Source: Nitrososphaerota archaeon (GTDB taxonomy: Archaea; Thermoproteota; Nitrososphaeria; Nitrososphaerales; UBA183). From it: a DNA stretch of 64,000 bases. The translations under genes and the position numbers were made by a program. Positions 51,623 to 60,176 of the stretch are shown in pieces (position 1 is the stretch's first letter; each line of letters starts with the position of its first letter). Under the pieces are notes generated by a model. The model was not told the origin of the DNA and did no database searches. It saw only the letters and a list, made by a program, of their open reading frames with translations. Where the stretch lies: NCBI GenBank assembly GCA_027386095.1, contig DAHXUN010000010.1:1-64000 (forward strand), in the 5' to 3' direction.

Positions 51623-52633
51623 CTAGAGCCTCATGACTACCTTGAAGAAGTCGTTCAGCCTCGTCTGCAGGCCGAAGCGTCTCTCGTTCCCCCTCATGTA
51701 GAAGAAGACAGACAGGAGCGTGGGCCACATCTTCATCAGGCTGAACCTGTCCTCCGCCTTGGCTTTGATGAACTCGTAGACCTTGGCGTAGGCCGCGTAG
51801 TGATCCAGGACCGCCTTTCTGTACCCCTCTCTGTCGCCCAGGTGGTCCACGAAGATGTTGACGCACTGCATGCTCGGGATTATACCTTCCCCCAGCATCG
51901 GATAAACGGTGCCGATGGACTCGCCCACCCCCGTGACCTTCCCATCGAAGAATGGCTCCATGAGCTTGGGCGGGGTCACCCTGACTGGCCTCCCAATCTT
52001 CCTGACGACCTCGCAGTGGTACTTCTTCACGAACTCATCGAGATCTCCTTGGTATCTGTGATGAAGGTCGCCGGCTCCCACATGGGCCAACCCGTCGCCC
52101 AGGGGGAAGTACCACCAGTATCCCGTGAGCCCGGGGTAGGGCTTGATCACAAAGTCGTCGTAGGGGAGCTCCTTGGACTTCACCTGGTACTCGAGCGACG
52201 GGATCACCAGGTCCTCTGAGACCTTCGGGAGGAGCGACCTGTGCAACCCAGTGGCGTCCACCACGCTATCGAAGCCCTGGAAATTCCCGTTGGCCTCCTT
52301 GATCTGGGCACCCCAGTGCACCTTCTTCCCCTTCAACATGTCCTCGGTGAGCCTGTGCTTGTCGTAGGTGACCAGCCCCCTGAGGGGGATGCTGATTTCC
52401 TCGGTGCCGAGGTCGACGCGCATGCTCTTCCCCTTGTGGAGGACGTAGTCGTCGAAGTTGAACCCCGCCTGCTTCACCAGGTCTGTGATGAAGGGCTGGC
52501 TCGTCCCCCAGGCGCAGACCGTGTACCAGTTCTTCTGCGTCCGCATTTCGTACGCCTCGGCTTCCACGTCCCCTGGGAGGCGGTTGAGCAGATACGCACC
52601 TGCCACCCCTGTGCCGACCACGGCAAGTCTCAA
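51623..52633 (-). CDS. FAD-dependent oxidoreductase, geranylgeranyl reductase-like
   Basis: This 336-residue flavoprotein starts MRLAVVGTGVAGAYLLNRLP, a Rossmann FAD-binding site. It has the family elements SVVDATGLHRSLLPK (around 120), GYWWYFPLGDGLAHVGAGD (around 170), and GESIGTVYPMLGEGIIPSM (around 240) in the place of the GD-AG flavin motif. Archaeal GGR proteins saturate the isoprenoid chains of membrane lipids or reduce related substrates. A second, larger member is at 62204. The start near 52633 precedes AlaX in one transcript. Confidence 0.85.
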   Translation of the reverse strand: MRLAVVGTGVAGAYLLNRLPGDVEAEAYEMRTQKNWYTVCAWGTSQPFITDLVKQAGFNFDDYVLHKGKSMRVDLGTEEISIPLRGLVTYDKHRLTEDMLKGKKVHWGAQIKEANGNFQGFDSVVDATGLHRSLLPKVSEDLVIPSLEYQVKSKELPYDDFVIKPYPGLTGYWWYFPLGDGLAHVGAGDLHHRYQGDLDEFVKKYHCEVVRKIGRPVRVTPPKLMEPFFDGKVTGVGESIGTVYPMLGEGIIPSMQCVNIFVDHLGDREGYRKAVLDHYAAYAKVYEFIKAKAEDRFSLMKMWPTLLSVFFYMRGNERRFGLQTRLNDFFKVVMRL

Positions 52634-52921
52634 TTCTGACCCTTGACCTCACCGACAAGTTCGGCGCTTTTCTACCTATCGCCCAGGCGGGGTGTGGCAG
52701 CCTTCTTCTCTCCCATGAATTGGCCAAAGTCCGTCCGCTCCCGAAATAGGACGCTGTTTGCTCGTCGGCGAAAGTCATGGGGCCCATTTGACCACTCATA
52801 GGCGAACCGGGGGATGGATGGAGGGATGGCAGGGCGATTAATTCGTGAACAAAGCGGTTCAACCGCCAGCGCCTGGGCCGTGCTTGGTCCGTCAGCCGCA
52901 GAAGCTACACGTCATGGTAAA

Positions 52922-52931
52922 TACTAAATAT
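52922..52931 (+). promoter_or_regulatory. TATA box of citrate synthase
   Basis: The stretch tactaaatat lies 24-33 nt upstream of ATG 52955, giving a leaderless mRNA. A single ggtaaat half-site sits just upstream (around 52915). Confidence 0.6.
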
Positions 52932-52935
52932 GCCT

Positions 52936-52952
52936 GGTAAACCAGGTTTACC
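52936..52952. repeat. inverted repeat abutting the citrate synthase start
   Basis: Two perfect 8-bp arms, ggtaaacc and ggtttacc, are separated by a single A. The repeat lies between the TATA box and the ATG at 52955, so a bound dimer would block transcription initiation. A further half-site lies upstream at about 52915. Confidence 0.75.
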
Positions 52953-52954
52953 GA

Positions 52955-54196
52955 ATGTCACAGGCAAACCCCAAGGAAACTAAGATGGTAAAGGTCTCTG
53001 AAGAAACACACGGGAAGCTGAAGGCAATGGCGAAGTACCAGGAGACCATGGATAACGTCATAGCCCGGCTGGCGACTCAGGCGAAGGGGCTTGAAGACGT
53101 CGTCGCCGGGAAGAGCTCGATCACCTTCATCGACGGCCACGAAGGGCGACTGCTCTACCGCGGCTATGACATCGCGGACCTCACGGCCCACTCCAACTAC
53201 GAGGAGACGACGTACCTGCTCTGGAACGGCCACCTCCCGACCGTGAACGACCTGAAGTCGTTCAGCGAGGAGCTCGGCGCGAAGCGCGAGATACCGCGCG
53301 AGCTGGTCTCGATCCTCACCACCCTACCGCAGAACTGCGACACGATGGACGCGCTGAGGGTCGGGGTAGCCGCCCTGGGAGTCTTCGACGACCCGATGTA
53401 CTCGCAGCAGGAGAGGGCTATGTCGATAGCGGCCAAGATGGGGACCATAGTGGCGGCGATCCACAGGCATAAGCACGGGCAGGCGGTGGTCGCGCCCCGC
53501 GAAGACCTCTCCTTCGCGACCAATTTCCTCTACATGGTGTCGGGCAAGGTCCCGTCTGAGGAGGATGCGAGGCTGATGGACGTACTCTTGATACTCCACG
53601 CCGACCACGAGTTCAACGCGTCGACCTTCACCGCAAGGATAATCGCTTCGACTCTTTCAGACATCTACTCTGCCGTCACCGGCGCGGTGGGGGCGCTCAA
53701 GGGCCCGCTCCACGGGGGCGCCAATGAGAAGGTGGTCGAGATGACCGCCGAGATCGGCTCCCCGGCCAACGTAGACGCGTACATCCGCGGAAAGCTTGCG
53801 AGCAAGGTGAAGATCAACGGCTTCGGCCACAGGGTCTACAAGACCATGGACCCGAGGGCGAAGATACTCAGCGACATGGCGGCGCACTTCGTCAGGACAC
53901 AGAAGGAGAAGGAGTCGCTGGAGATTATCAAGGGGACCGAGGCCATACTTCTGAAGGAGAAGAACCTCCACCCCAACGTCGACCTCTTCTCGGGCTTGGC
54001 GCTGAACCATGTAGGGGTGCCCGCATATCTGTTCACCCCCGTGTTCGCCGTGGGCCGTGCCCCCGGTTGGCTCGCACACGTCTTGGAGCAGTACGCCGAC
54101 AACAGGATAATCAGGCCGATCTCGGACTACGTCGGGCCGCAGCTCACGGCCTACGCCCCCATCGAGACCCGAAGCCCCAAGAGGTCGAGAACTTGA
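52955..54196 (+). CDS. gltA: citrate synthase with N-terminal ribbon-helix-helix-like extension
   Basis: From residue about 45 this is a normal citrate synthase that condenses acetyl-CoA and oxaloacetate. It shows SSITFIDGHEGRLLYRGYDI, the catalytic His in LHADHEFNAST (around 206), GFGHRVYKTMDPRAKIL and the catalytic Asp in PNVDLFSGLALNHVG (around 345). The first 40 residues are unusual: KMVKVSEETHGKLKAMAKYQ then TMDNVIARLATQ has the strand-helix-helix pattern of ribbon-helix-helix DNA-binding domains. Total length is 413. Its stop overlaps the start of the CBS protein gene (TTGA). Confidence 0.95.
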   Translation: MSQANPKETKMVKVSEETHGKLKAMAKYQETMDNVIARLATQAKGLEDVVAGKSSITFIDGHEGRLLYRGYDIADLTAHSNYEETTYLLWNGHLPTVNDLKSFSEELGAKREIPRELVSILTTLPQNCDTMDALRVGVAALGVFDDPMYSQQERAMSIAAKMGTIVAAIHRHKHGQAVVAPREDLSFATNFLYMVSGKVPSEEDARLMDVLLILHADHEFNASTFTARIIASTLSDIYSAVTGAVGALKGPLHGGANEKVVEMTAEIGSPANVDAYIRGKLASKVKINGFGHRVYKTMDPRAKILSDMAAHFVRTQKEKESLEIIKGTEAILLKEKNLHPNVDLFSGLALNHVGVPAYLFTPVFAVGRAPGWLAHVLEQYADNRIIRPISDYVGPQLTAYAPIETRSPKRSRT

Positions 54197-54618
54197 GGGT
54201 CGAGGCCCTGGTCAAGCGCAGTCCGGTGACCATAAGCCCCGGCGCCACCATAAAGCAGGCTGCAGAAGTGTTCGCCAGGGAGAAGATCGGCCTGCTGGTC
54301 GTCGCGTCTTCGGTCAGCCCGGTCCGAGCCCAGGCCGTCCTCTCAGAAAGGGACGTGGTCAGGGCGGTCGCCAAGGGGGTCGCCCTCTCGGGGCGACTGG
54401 ACGCCGTGTCGACGAAGAAGCTAATCAGCGTCAAACGCTCGGACAGGCCATCGACCGCAGTGAGACTGATGACGGACAACGGGATAAGGCATCTCGTGGT
54501 GGAGAACGACGATGGGACCCTGTTTGGTGTGCTGTCCATCAAGGACTTCTTCCGCGAAAACAAGCTCATCAACGCGTTTCTCAAGGAAGAAGACGAAGAG
54601 GTCCACGGCGTCGACTAG
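54193..54618 (+). CDS. tandem CBS-domain protein
   Basis: This 141-residue protein consists of two CBS motifs: ALVKRSPVTISPGATIKQAA to LSERDVVRAVAKG, and KKLISVKRSDRPSTAVRLMT to GVLSIKDFF. Such pairs bind AMP, ATP or related ligands and act as energy sensors. TTG 54193 overlaps the citrate synthase stop (TTGA), so it is translated in step with citrate synthase and may report adenylate state to it. The partner is inferred. Confidence 0.87.
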   Translation: MRVEALVKRSPVTISPGATIKQAAEVFAREKIGLLVVASSVSPVRAQAVLSERDVVRAVAKGVALSGRLDAVSTKKLISVKRSDRPSTAVRLMTDNGIRHLVVENDDGTLFGVLSIKDFFRENKLINAFLKEEDEEVHGVD

Positions 54619-55164
54619 GCCCCAGGGCGGGCATGGTTCTTCCGCCGCAGGGAGTCCAAGGGAGATTCCCCGGAAGGCCGAGGGAGCCTGCGGCGTCCAG
54701 TTCCTTCGTCAGGGGAGCCAGGGCAGGTGAGCCCGAGCCCGCGAGAAGACCTTCAGCGCGCCCAGGGCCGCTGAGGCTGACCCCCCTGATGGATGTAAGG
54801 GCGAGGGCGAAGGCAACAGCCGCCTCGACCGCGAGAGCCGGGACCTCCACCAGACATGGAGGGAGTCGAATCCCAGCACTCGGATCCCTCCACGCGTAGG
54901 TTGGATCGCCGTGGTCGGTATGCCGAAGAGGTCGCCTTTCACGCACCGTTCGGCGAGAGGGGTCCGAAGACCTCCCACTTCTCGACCATGAGACACCCGT
55001 CGCTGACCGCCTCCGTCCCCCGTACGCCTTGGCAAGAGACTGAGCCTCTATGGCTTGCGCAACCAGGAGAGACGTCTTCGGGCATGCATTTCCATTGGGC
55101 GCCCCGGAGATGTCTCCGCCACCCCACCAATCTTAAATAACGTAAAGAGGTCGTGAACCCTGAA
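54619..55164. other. long intergenic region upstream of the nuoABCD cluster
   Basis: These about 546 nt carry only overlapping GC-driven ORFs with no protein family look. The right end holds the TATA box cttaaataac (55132-55141). I could not fit an RNase P or SRP RNA by eye, though a structured RNA is not excluded. Confidence 0.4.
55132..55141 (+). promoter_or_regulatory. TATA box of the nuoABCD operon
   Basis: The stretch cttaaataac lies 24-33 nt upstream of ATG 55165. This spacing favours that start over GTG 55153, which would lie upstream of transcription initiation. Confidence 0.6.
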
Positions 55165-55536
55165 ATGGCTCTCTTCGGGGACATCGGGACAATCTTCGTC
55201 ATGGCCCTCGTCGCCGTAGGGCTCACGGGGATGGTCATAATCCTCCCGCGCCTCTTCGCGCCTAGGCGGCCCAACCCCATCAAGAGCCTCCCCTTTGAGG
55301 CTGGTCAGGTCCCCCAGGGCGCCGGGAAGATGCACTTCATGATGCAGTACTACGCCTACTTACTCATGTTCATAGTGTTCGACGTCCTTTCGATGTTCCT
55401 CTATGCCTGGGCGTCGGCCTACAAGCCGCTCGCCCTTGGACTGACGTCCGACTGGACAGTGACGCTCTTCATGGGTATGCTCTTCATCCCCATGGGTTTC
55501 GCCCTCGTACTCGCGGGGAAGAGGGAGCTTTGGTAG
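55165..55536 (+). CDS. nuoA: NADH-quinone oxidoreductase subunit A
   Basis: NuoA is a three-helix membrane subunit near the quinone chamber. The protein is 123 residues from ATG 55165 (127 from GTG 55153). The family signature [20 protein letters not shown] (around 46, usually with a Cys where Ala stands here) is followed by [20 protein letters not shown] with the conserved acidic Asp. The gene overlaps nuoB by 7 nt. Confidence 0.93.
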   Translation: MALFGDIGTIFVMALVAVGLTGMVIILPRLFAPRRPNPIKSLPFEAGQVPQGAGKMHFMMQYYAYLLMFIVFDVLSMFLYAWASAYKPLALGLTSDWTVTLFMGMLFIPMGFALVLAGKRELW

Positions 55537-57284
55537 CCGCGCAGCAACAGAAGACCGGGAGCTTCCAGGTCCTCGTAGGCAAGATAGACGACGTACTCCA
55601 GTACGCCATCGGAGACCCGCTGCGCTACCTTGCCAACTGGGGACGCCTCTATTCCCTCTGGCCCGTGCACCTCGAAACGGCCTGCTGCTCAGTCGAGGTC
55701 GGGGCGGCCGCCGGTTCGAGATTCGACATAGAGCGCTTCGGCACGCTGGAGGCGTTCGGCTCGCTCCGCGCCTGCGACCTCATCATAGTCATGGGGACCG
55801 TGACGAGGAAGCTGGCCCCGAGACTGAAGCTCATCTACGACCAGATGGCGGAGCCGAAGTGGACCATTGCCATGGGCGCTTGTCTTCGGGGCGATTCGCT
55901 GGTCTACACACCCAACGGCGTCAAACGAATCGACGGCGTGGGTCCCGGGGAGCTCGTTCTTACCTACGACGAGCAACGCAAGAGGGTGATCACCGGCCAG
56001 GTGGTGGCCAACAAGGACCAGGGGAGTAAGGACGTGTGGAGGCTCCGCGCAGGTGCCTATGAGTTGGTGGCCACGGAGGACCATCCCTTCGCGGTTTACG
56101 AGCGGACGCTCTCGCGGAGGTGGATCACCTACCAGTCTGTACTCGGATTGCTCGAAGAGGGATTCACACTGCGAGAAATCGCTCCGTTGGTGGGAGAAAG
56201 TGCCAAGACTCTCTCCAATTGGAGACGGCATCCCCCAGCCCAATTCGGGCTGGATATAGTGTGGAAGCGCTTCAATCAGGTGAAGGAAGGCGATTTGCTG
56301 GGAACATTCGCCGCGCCCGTCATAGATACGCCCTACAATATCAATCGCTCACACGATGGAGGGCTGAGGAACAAGGTCAGAGTCTCACGGTCCGCGGACG
56401 ATAATCTCGCGTGGCTTGCGGGCCTCCACCCTGGAGACGGCTGGAGCGCGGGGCCACGAGGAGCCTCCTCCCAAACGGGGGAAGACTTGTCAAGGCGGCA
56501 TCTCTCTCAGGGAGCGAACGGGTCGTTTGCAGTGGGTGCCTGGGCGACTCGCCAGGCCGAGACTCAGCCCGAGGCGGCCTCTGGAGCGTCCGAGCAGTCG
56601 CTTCTCCCTCGCGGCGGTGTCCGTTCCAAGCGCGTCCCCGGTTGGGTCTACCCCCTGCCCTCGACTTCTGTCTACGGCTTCCTCGCCGGCCTGATTGAAT
56701 CCGATGGCAGCGTGGAGGAGCAGGGTTCCGCCCAACTAAGCTCAGACAACTACGATCTGATGCGTGACGTCGTCGAACTCTGCCACTACCGCGGCATACG
56801 CGTCGGCGGCGTCTTCGAGAAGGAGAAAGGGGATATCCTGAAAGAAAGGTACCTCGAAGCGAAAGAATACGCAGTTTCATTCCCCGCCGAAACTGTGGCG
56901 AAGCTCCCACTGCACAGACCTGGTTACCAAAGTCGGACAAAGCGTGGCTCCCGTTCATTCGACGGCAGATCTCTCCTCAAGACCAATCACCCAGGAATCG
57001 CCCTCCAGAGGGTCACCTCTATCATCCCCCGAGGAAGAGAGCAGGTCTACGACATCGAGGTGGAGGGCCACCACAACTACTTCGCCAACGGTGAGCTGGT
57101 CCACAACTGCTCGATCACCGGCGGACTCTACTTCGACTCCTACAACGTCCTCAGGGGCATCGACGACATCATACCGGTAGACGTGTACGTCCCAGGCTGC
57201 CCTCCGAGGGCCGAGGCACTGATTCAGGGGATAGTGCTTTTGCAAGAGAAGATCAGACGGATGCCGACCCTTGGCGGCCGGTGA
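55530..57284 (+). CDS. nuoB: NADH-quinone oxidoreductase subunit B with intein
   Basis: NuoB holds cluster N2, the last [4Fe-4S] cluster before quinone. The 584-residue precursor has an intein at residues 118-526. Splicing gives 175 residues. Cluster ligands: the tandem Cys in [11 protein letters not shown] (residues 52-53), the Cys after the intein in ACSITGG, and [11 protein letters not shown] near the C-terminus. The intein sits right before the third of these. The gene overlaps nuoA and is followed by nuoC with a 4-nt overlap. Confidence 0.95.
   Translation: MVAAQQQKTGSFQVLVGKIDDVLQYAIGDPLRYLANWGRLYSLWPVHLETACCSVEVGAAAGSRFDIERFGTLEAFGSLRACDLIIVMGTVTRKLAPRLKLIYDQMAEPKWTIAMGACLRGDSLVYTPNGVKRIDGVGPGELVLTYDEQRKRVITGQVVANKDQGSKDVWRLRAGAYELVATEDHPFAVYERTLSRRWITYQSVLGLLEEGFTLREIAPLVGESAKTLSNWRRHPPAQFGLDIVWKRFNQVKEGDLLGTFAAPVIDTPYNINRSHDGGLRNKVRVSRSADDNLAWLAGLHPGDGWSAGPRGASSQTGEDLSRRHLSQGANGSFAVGAWATRQAETQPEAASGASEQSLLPRGGVRSKRVPGWVYPLPSTSVYGFLAGLIESDGSVEEQGSAQLSSDNYDLMRDVVELCHYRGIRVGGVFEKEKGDILKERYLEAKEYAVSFPAETVAKLPLHRPGYQSRTKRGSRSFDGRSLLKTNHPGIALQRVTSIIPRGREQVYDIEVEGHHNYFANGELVHNCSITGGLYFDSYNVLRGIDDIIPVDVYVPGCPPRAEALIQGIVLLQEKIRRMPTLGGR
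55881..57107 (+). other. intein in NuoB with LAGLIDADG-type endonuclease and HTH
   Basis: This 409-residue intein begins [20 protein letters not shown] and has block [13 protein letters not shown] with Thr-x-x-His. A helix-turn-helix-like segment ([20 protein letters not shown], then [11 protein letters not shown]) comes next. A DOD endonuclease follows with [10 protein letters not shown] and [12 protein letters not shown]; both carry catalytic Asp. The C-terminal blocks are [17 protein letters not shown] and ELVHN before the +1 Cys. That Cys is the third ligand of cluster N2. Confidence 0.92.
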
Positions 57285-57877
57285 AGCACAAAATGAGCAA
57301 AGAGAGCGAGCCTGCCAAGCCAGCTTCACCTCCGCTCTCCGCCCCCACGCAGCCGGCTAAGCCTGCGACCCCGTCTCCCCCCGCTGCGGCTTCCGCCCCC
57401 GCGCCGAGTCCGGATCTGGACAGGGCGAAGGCCCTCGCCACAAGGATAACGTCGAGTCAACCCACAGCGAAGGTCGAGTGGATGAAGCCACGGCGCCTGA
57501 AGGTCTCCGCCTCTCCGAACACGATCAAGGACGTGGCCCTCTTCGCCCGGGACTCGCTCGGATTCAATCACATCAGCGCGGTCAGCGGAGTCGACTGGAT
57601 CGCGAAGAATGAGCTGGAAGTGATCTACTTCGTGGGATCCACGACCCACGGTCAGGAGGACTTCGTCCTTGCCGTTTCCGAGAGGATCCCCCGGGACAAC
57701 CCCGTAGTCCCGACCCTGATCGGGGTATGGAAGGGCGCGGAGTACCAGGAGAGGGAGACGCACGAGATGTTCGGGATAAACTTCCAGGGGCACCCCGACC
57801 AGAGCCACCTCTTCCTCCCCGAAGACTGGAACGACCTCCCTCCCCTCCGCAAGGACTACGTATCGCCGGGGAGATGA
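57281..57877 (+). CDS. nuoC: NADH-quinone oxidoreductase subunit C
   Basis: This peripheral-arm subunit (198 residues) has a Pro/Ala-rich N-terminal tail of about 45 residues (for example [20 protein letters not shown]), unusual for NuoC. The NuoC fold follows: [20 protein letters not shown] and the signature [20 protein letters not shown] before the C-terminal [18 protein letters not shown]. The tail may be flexible or tether a partner. It overlaps nuoB by 4 nt and ends 4 nt before nuoD. Confidence 0.93.
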   Translation: MKHKMSKESEPAKPASPPLSAPTQPAKPATPSPPAAASAPAPSPDLDRAKALATRITSSQPTAKVEWMKPRRLKVSASPNTIKDVALFARDSLGFNHISAVSGVDWIAKNELEVIYFVGSTTHGQEDFVLAVSERIPRDNPVVPTLIGVWKGAEYQERETHEMFGINFQGHPDQSHLFLPEDWNDLPPLRKDYVSPGR

Positions 57878-57881
57878 GCCG

Positions 57882-59000
57882 ATGACCCTCGAAGCGGAGT
57901 ACTCGCCCGACGCCGACAGGATCATGGCCGTTTCGCTCGGCCCGCAGCATCCTGGGGCCGGTCATTTCCGCATCAGGCTCTGGCTGGATGGAGACTACGT
58001 GGTCAAGGCTTTGCCCGACCCCGGGTACGTTCACCGGGGGGAGGAGAAGATGGCGGAGTACAGGAACTACACCCAGAACGTCCCGCACCTCGAGCGGCCG
58101 GTGATACTCGACAGCTCGAACATACTCTTCGCCTACTCGCTGGCGGTCGACGAGCTCATGAGCAGCAAGGTCCCCCCTCGGGCCCAGTACCTCAGGGTCA
58201 TAATGTCCGAGATCAACCGCATCATCTCACACATGTACTTCGTTGCCATCCAGGGGCTCTTCCTGGGCCACACCACGATGATCACCTGGTGCATGGGTGA
58301 CAGGGACTTCTGGATCGACCTCGCCGAAAGGATAGCAGGCGCGAGGGTGACCTTCGCCTACATCATTCCAGGAGGGGTGAGGAACGATATCCCGGAGTTC
58401 GCCATAGAGAAGGGGCTCAACACCTGCGACTGGTTCGAGAAACGCATGGATGAGTACGAGAAAATATTCTTCGAAAACCCTATGGTCCACCAGAGGTCAG
58501 ACCGCGTGGGTGTCCTGACCGGGGACGACGCCGTCGCCTTCGGCGCCACCGGGACCGTCGCTCGGGCCTCCGGCCTCACTTTCGACGTGAGGAAGGACGA
58601 GCCCTACAGCTCCTACTCCGACTTCGAGTTCAAGACGCCGGTGCTTACCCAGGGGGACTCCTGGGCCCGTGCCTACGTCGCGCTGCTTGACATGCGCGAG
58701 TCGGTCAAGATAATCAGGCAGGCGCTCAAGGGGCTCCCACAGGGGCCGGTGCGTCTCAAGCTCGGACCCCAGCCCAGGGTCCCGGCGGGGGAAGTGTACG
58801 CTCGAACAGAGGCCGCCAGGGGAGAGATGTCGTACCACATAATCAGCGACGGCTCGCCGCGCCCCTACAGGCTGAAGATCGGGGTGCCCTCTGCGAAGAA
58901 CCTCAGGGTCTTGCCGCACCTTCTGAAAGGGGTCCACGTGGCAGACATCCCGGTGATATACTGGGGCCTGAACTATTGGCCCGTAGAGGCAGACCGCTAG
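57882..59000 (+). CDS. nuoD: NADH-quinone oxidoreductase subunit D
   Basis: This is the 49-kDa-type subunit that forms the quinone site with NuoB. The 372-residue protein has SLGPQHPGAGHFRIRLWLDG (quinone-site loop with His), DPGYVHRGEEKMAE, the SEINRIISHM region, DVRKDEPYSSYSDFEF and GEMSYHIISDGSPRPYRLKI near the C-terminus. It ends the A-B-C-D cluster. No nuoE, F or G follows; the next gene is an unrelated transporter on the other strand. Confidence 0.95.
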   Translation: MTLEAEYSPDADRIMAVSLGPQHPGAGHFRIRLWLDGDYVVKALPDPGYVHRGEEKMAEYRNYTQNVPHLERPVILDSSNILFAYSLAVDELMSSKVPPRAQYLRVIMSEINRIISHMYFVAIQGLFLGHTTMITWCMGDRDFWIDLAERIAGARVTFAYIIPGGVRNDIPEFAIEKGLNTCDWFEKRMDEYEKIFFENPMVHQRSDRVGVLTGDDAVAFGATGTVARASGLTFDVRKDEPYSSYSDFEFKTPVLTQGDSWARAYVALLDMRESVKIIRQALKGLPQGPVRLKLGPQPRVPAGEVYARTEAARGEMSYHIISDGSPRPYRLKIGVPSAKNLRVLPHLLKGVHVADIPVIYWGLNYWPVEADR

Positions 59001-59105
59001 CTCACTCTGAGCTCTGCTTTTGAGACGCAGACAGGTTCAGGGTGTTACAAGGGCACCCATCGTCCAACCTGACCGTCCACAACCGGGTCAACCGCCCGGG
59101 GCTCT

Positions 59106-60038
59106 CTAGGGACGCTTCGCGGGCCCCCCCGCGGGCGCCACGAATGGCTCGGCTTCTGGGGCCCTATCCCCCCTACTGAACAGATACACCCCGAACAAGA
59201 TGAGCACCCCGCCGAAGACCTGAGCCACGGTAATCTGCTCCCCCAGGGCTGCGAGCCCGAAGAACGCCCCGAACAAAGTGGAGGTGGACCACACGAGGAG
59301 CATCCTGATCGCTCCCAGCCGCTTGACCGCGGCAATGAACATAATCGTCGCCCCCGAGACAGCGAGCGCCAGGAGGACCATGATGGCCGAAGAGTATGCA
59401 GAGAATCCGAAGGGGAACCGCCCGACGAGGAAGAGGGCGGTCAGGACGCAGCCTCCGATGAGGTTACGGAACTTGCTCAGGAGCGTGGTGTCGAACCTCT
59501 TCGTGGCGAGGACGATTATGTTGTTCTCTACGGCCCACCCAGCCACGGAGCCGAGGATCAGAAGATTCCCGGTCAGCCCCTGGAAGAACGCGATGTGGGA
59601 GAGATCCAGGTTGGTGGAGACTACCAACAGGCCAGCCACGATGAAGAGCCCCCTGGCTGCCTGTCCACGGCGGAGCCTCTCCCCGAATACAGCGAAGGCG
59701 ATCACTGTCGTGAACAGCACCTCTCCGTTGGCGAGGAGGGAGGCGTTCACGACGGTGGTCTGGTCGAGTCCCAGGGTGTACATCAGAGGAGCGAGGCCCG
59801 CGCCCACGAGGCCGAAGAACACGAGGTACCGGTAGCTCCCGGGCTCGGGCCTCCTCCTGGGCTGATACAGCAGCAGGATGAGCCCCGAAAGGAGGAACGT
59901 GACGCCGGTGACCACGAGGGGCCCGTTCGTCACGAGCGAGATTTTTGTCAGGGCCGACACCGAACCGGCGCAGATGGACCCCAATATCGCGTAGAGGTAG
60001 CCCCGCCTGGTCTCCGAATCCCTGCCGCTCCGTTCCAA
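59106..60038 (-). CDS. EamA/DMT-family transporter
   Basis: This 310-residue protein has about ten membrane helices in two EamA repeats, starting YLYAILGSICAGSVSALTKI and again around residue 150 (ILGSVAGWAVENNIIVLATK). These transporters carry metabolites. Substrate is unknown. The C-terminal tail after the last helix is charged and short. The gene is convergent with nuoD. Confidence 0.85.
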   Translation of the reverse strand: MERSGRDSETRRGYLYAILGSICAGSVSALTKISLVTNGPLVVTGVTFLLSGLILLLYQPRRRPEPGSYRYLVFFGLVGAGLAPLMYTLGLDQTTVVNASLLANGEVLFTTVIAFAVFGERLRRGQAARGLFIVAGLLVVSTNLDLSHIAFFQGLTGNLLILGSVAGWAVENNIIVLATKRFDTTLLSKFRNLIGGCVLTALFLVGRFPFGFSAYSSAIMVLLALAVSGATIMFIAAVKRLGAIRMLLVWSTSTLFGAFFGLAALGEQITVAQVFGGVLILFGVYLFSRGDRAPEAEPFVAPAGGPAKRP

Positions 60039-60176
60039 CCGTTCTCGGTACCAGGGCAGGGATGTTCGGGAGTTAACCGTGAGGGCGCCACCGACCGCGG
60101 CCGCCCTTGGCGGGAGTTCGGTCGTGGACGCTTAGGGAATCAACACTTAAGTTCGGCGGGCAGCCCTGGCCCTGCG

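Larger units (their letters stand above)
52634..52954. other. intergenic region upstream of citrate synthase
   Basis: These 321 nt separate divergent genes. The last 40 nt hold the citrate synthase TATA-like element and an inverted repeat. I see no gene in the remainder, although it contains a T-poor GC-rich stretch of no clear role. Confidence 0.4.

Noticed and set aside
54619..55131. RNase P RNA or SRP RNA in the long intergenic region
   Set aside because: I could not find the conserved core sequences of either RNA by eye; a covariance search would settle it.
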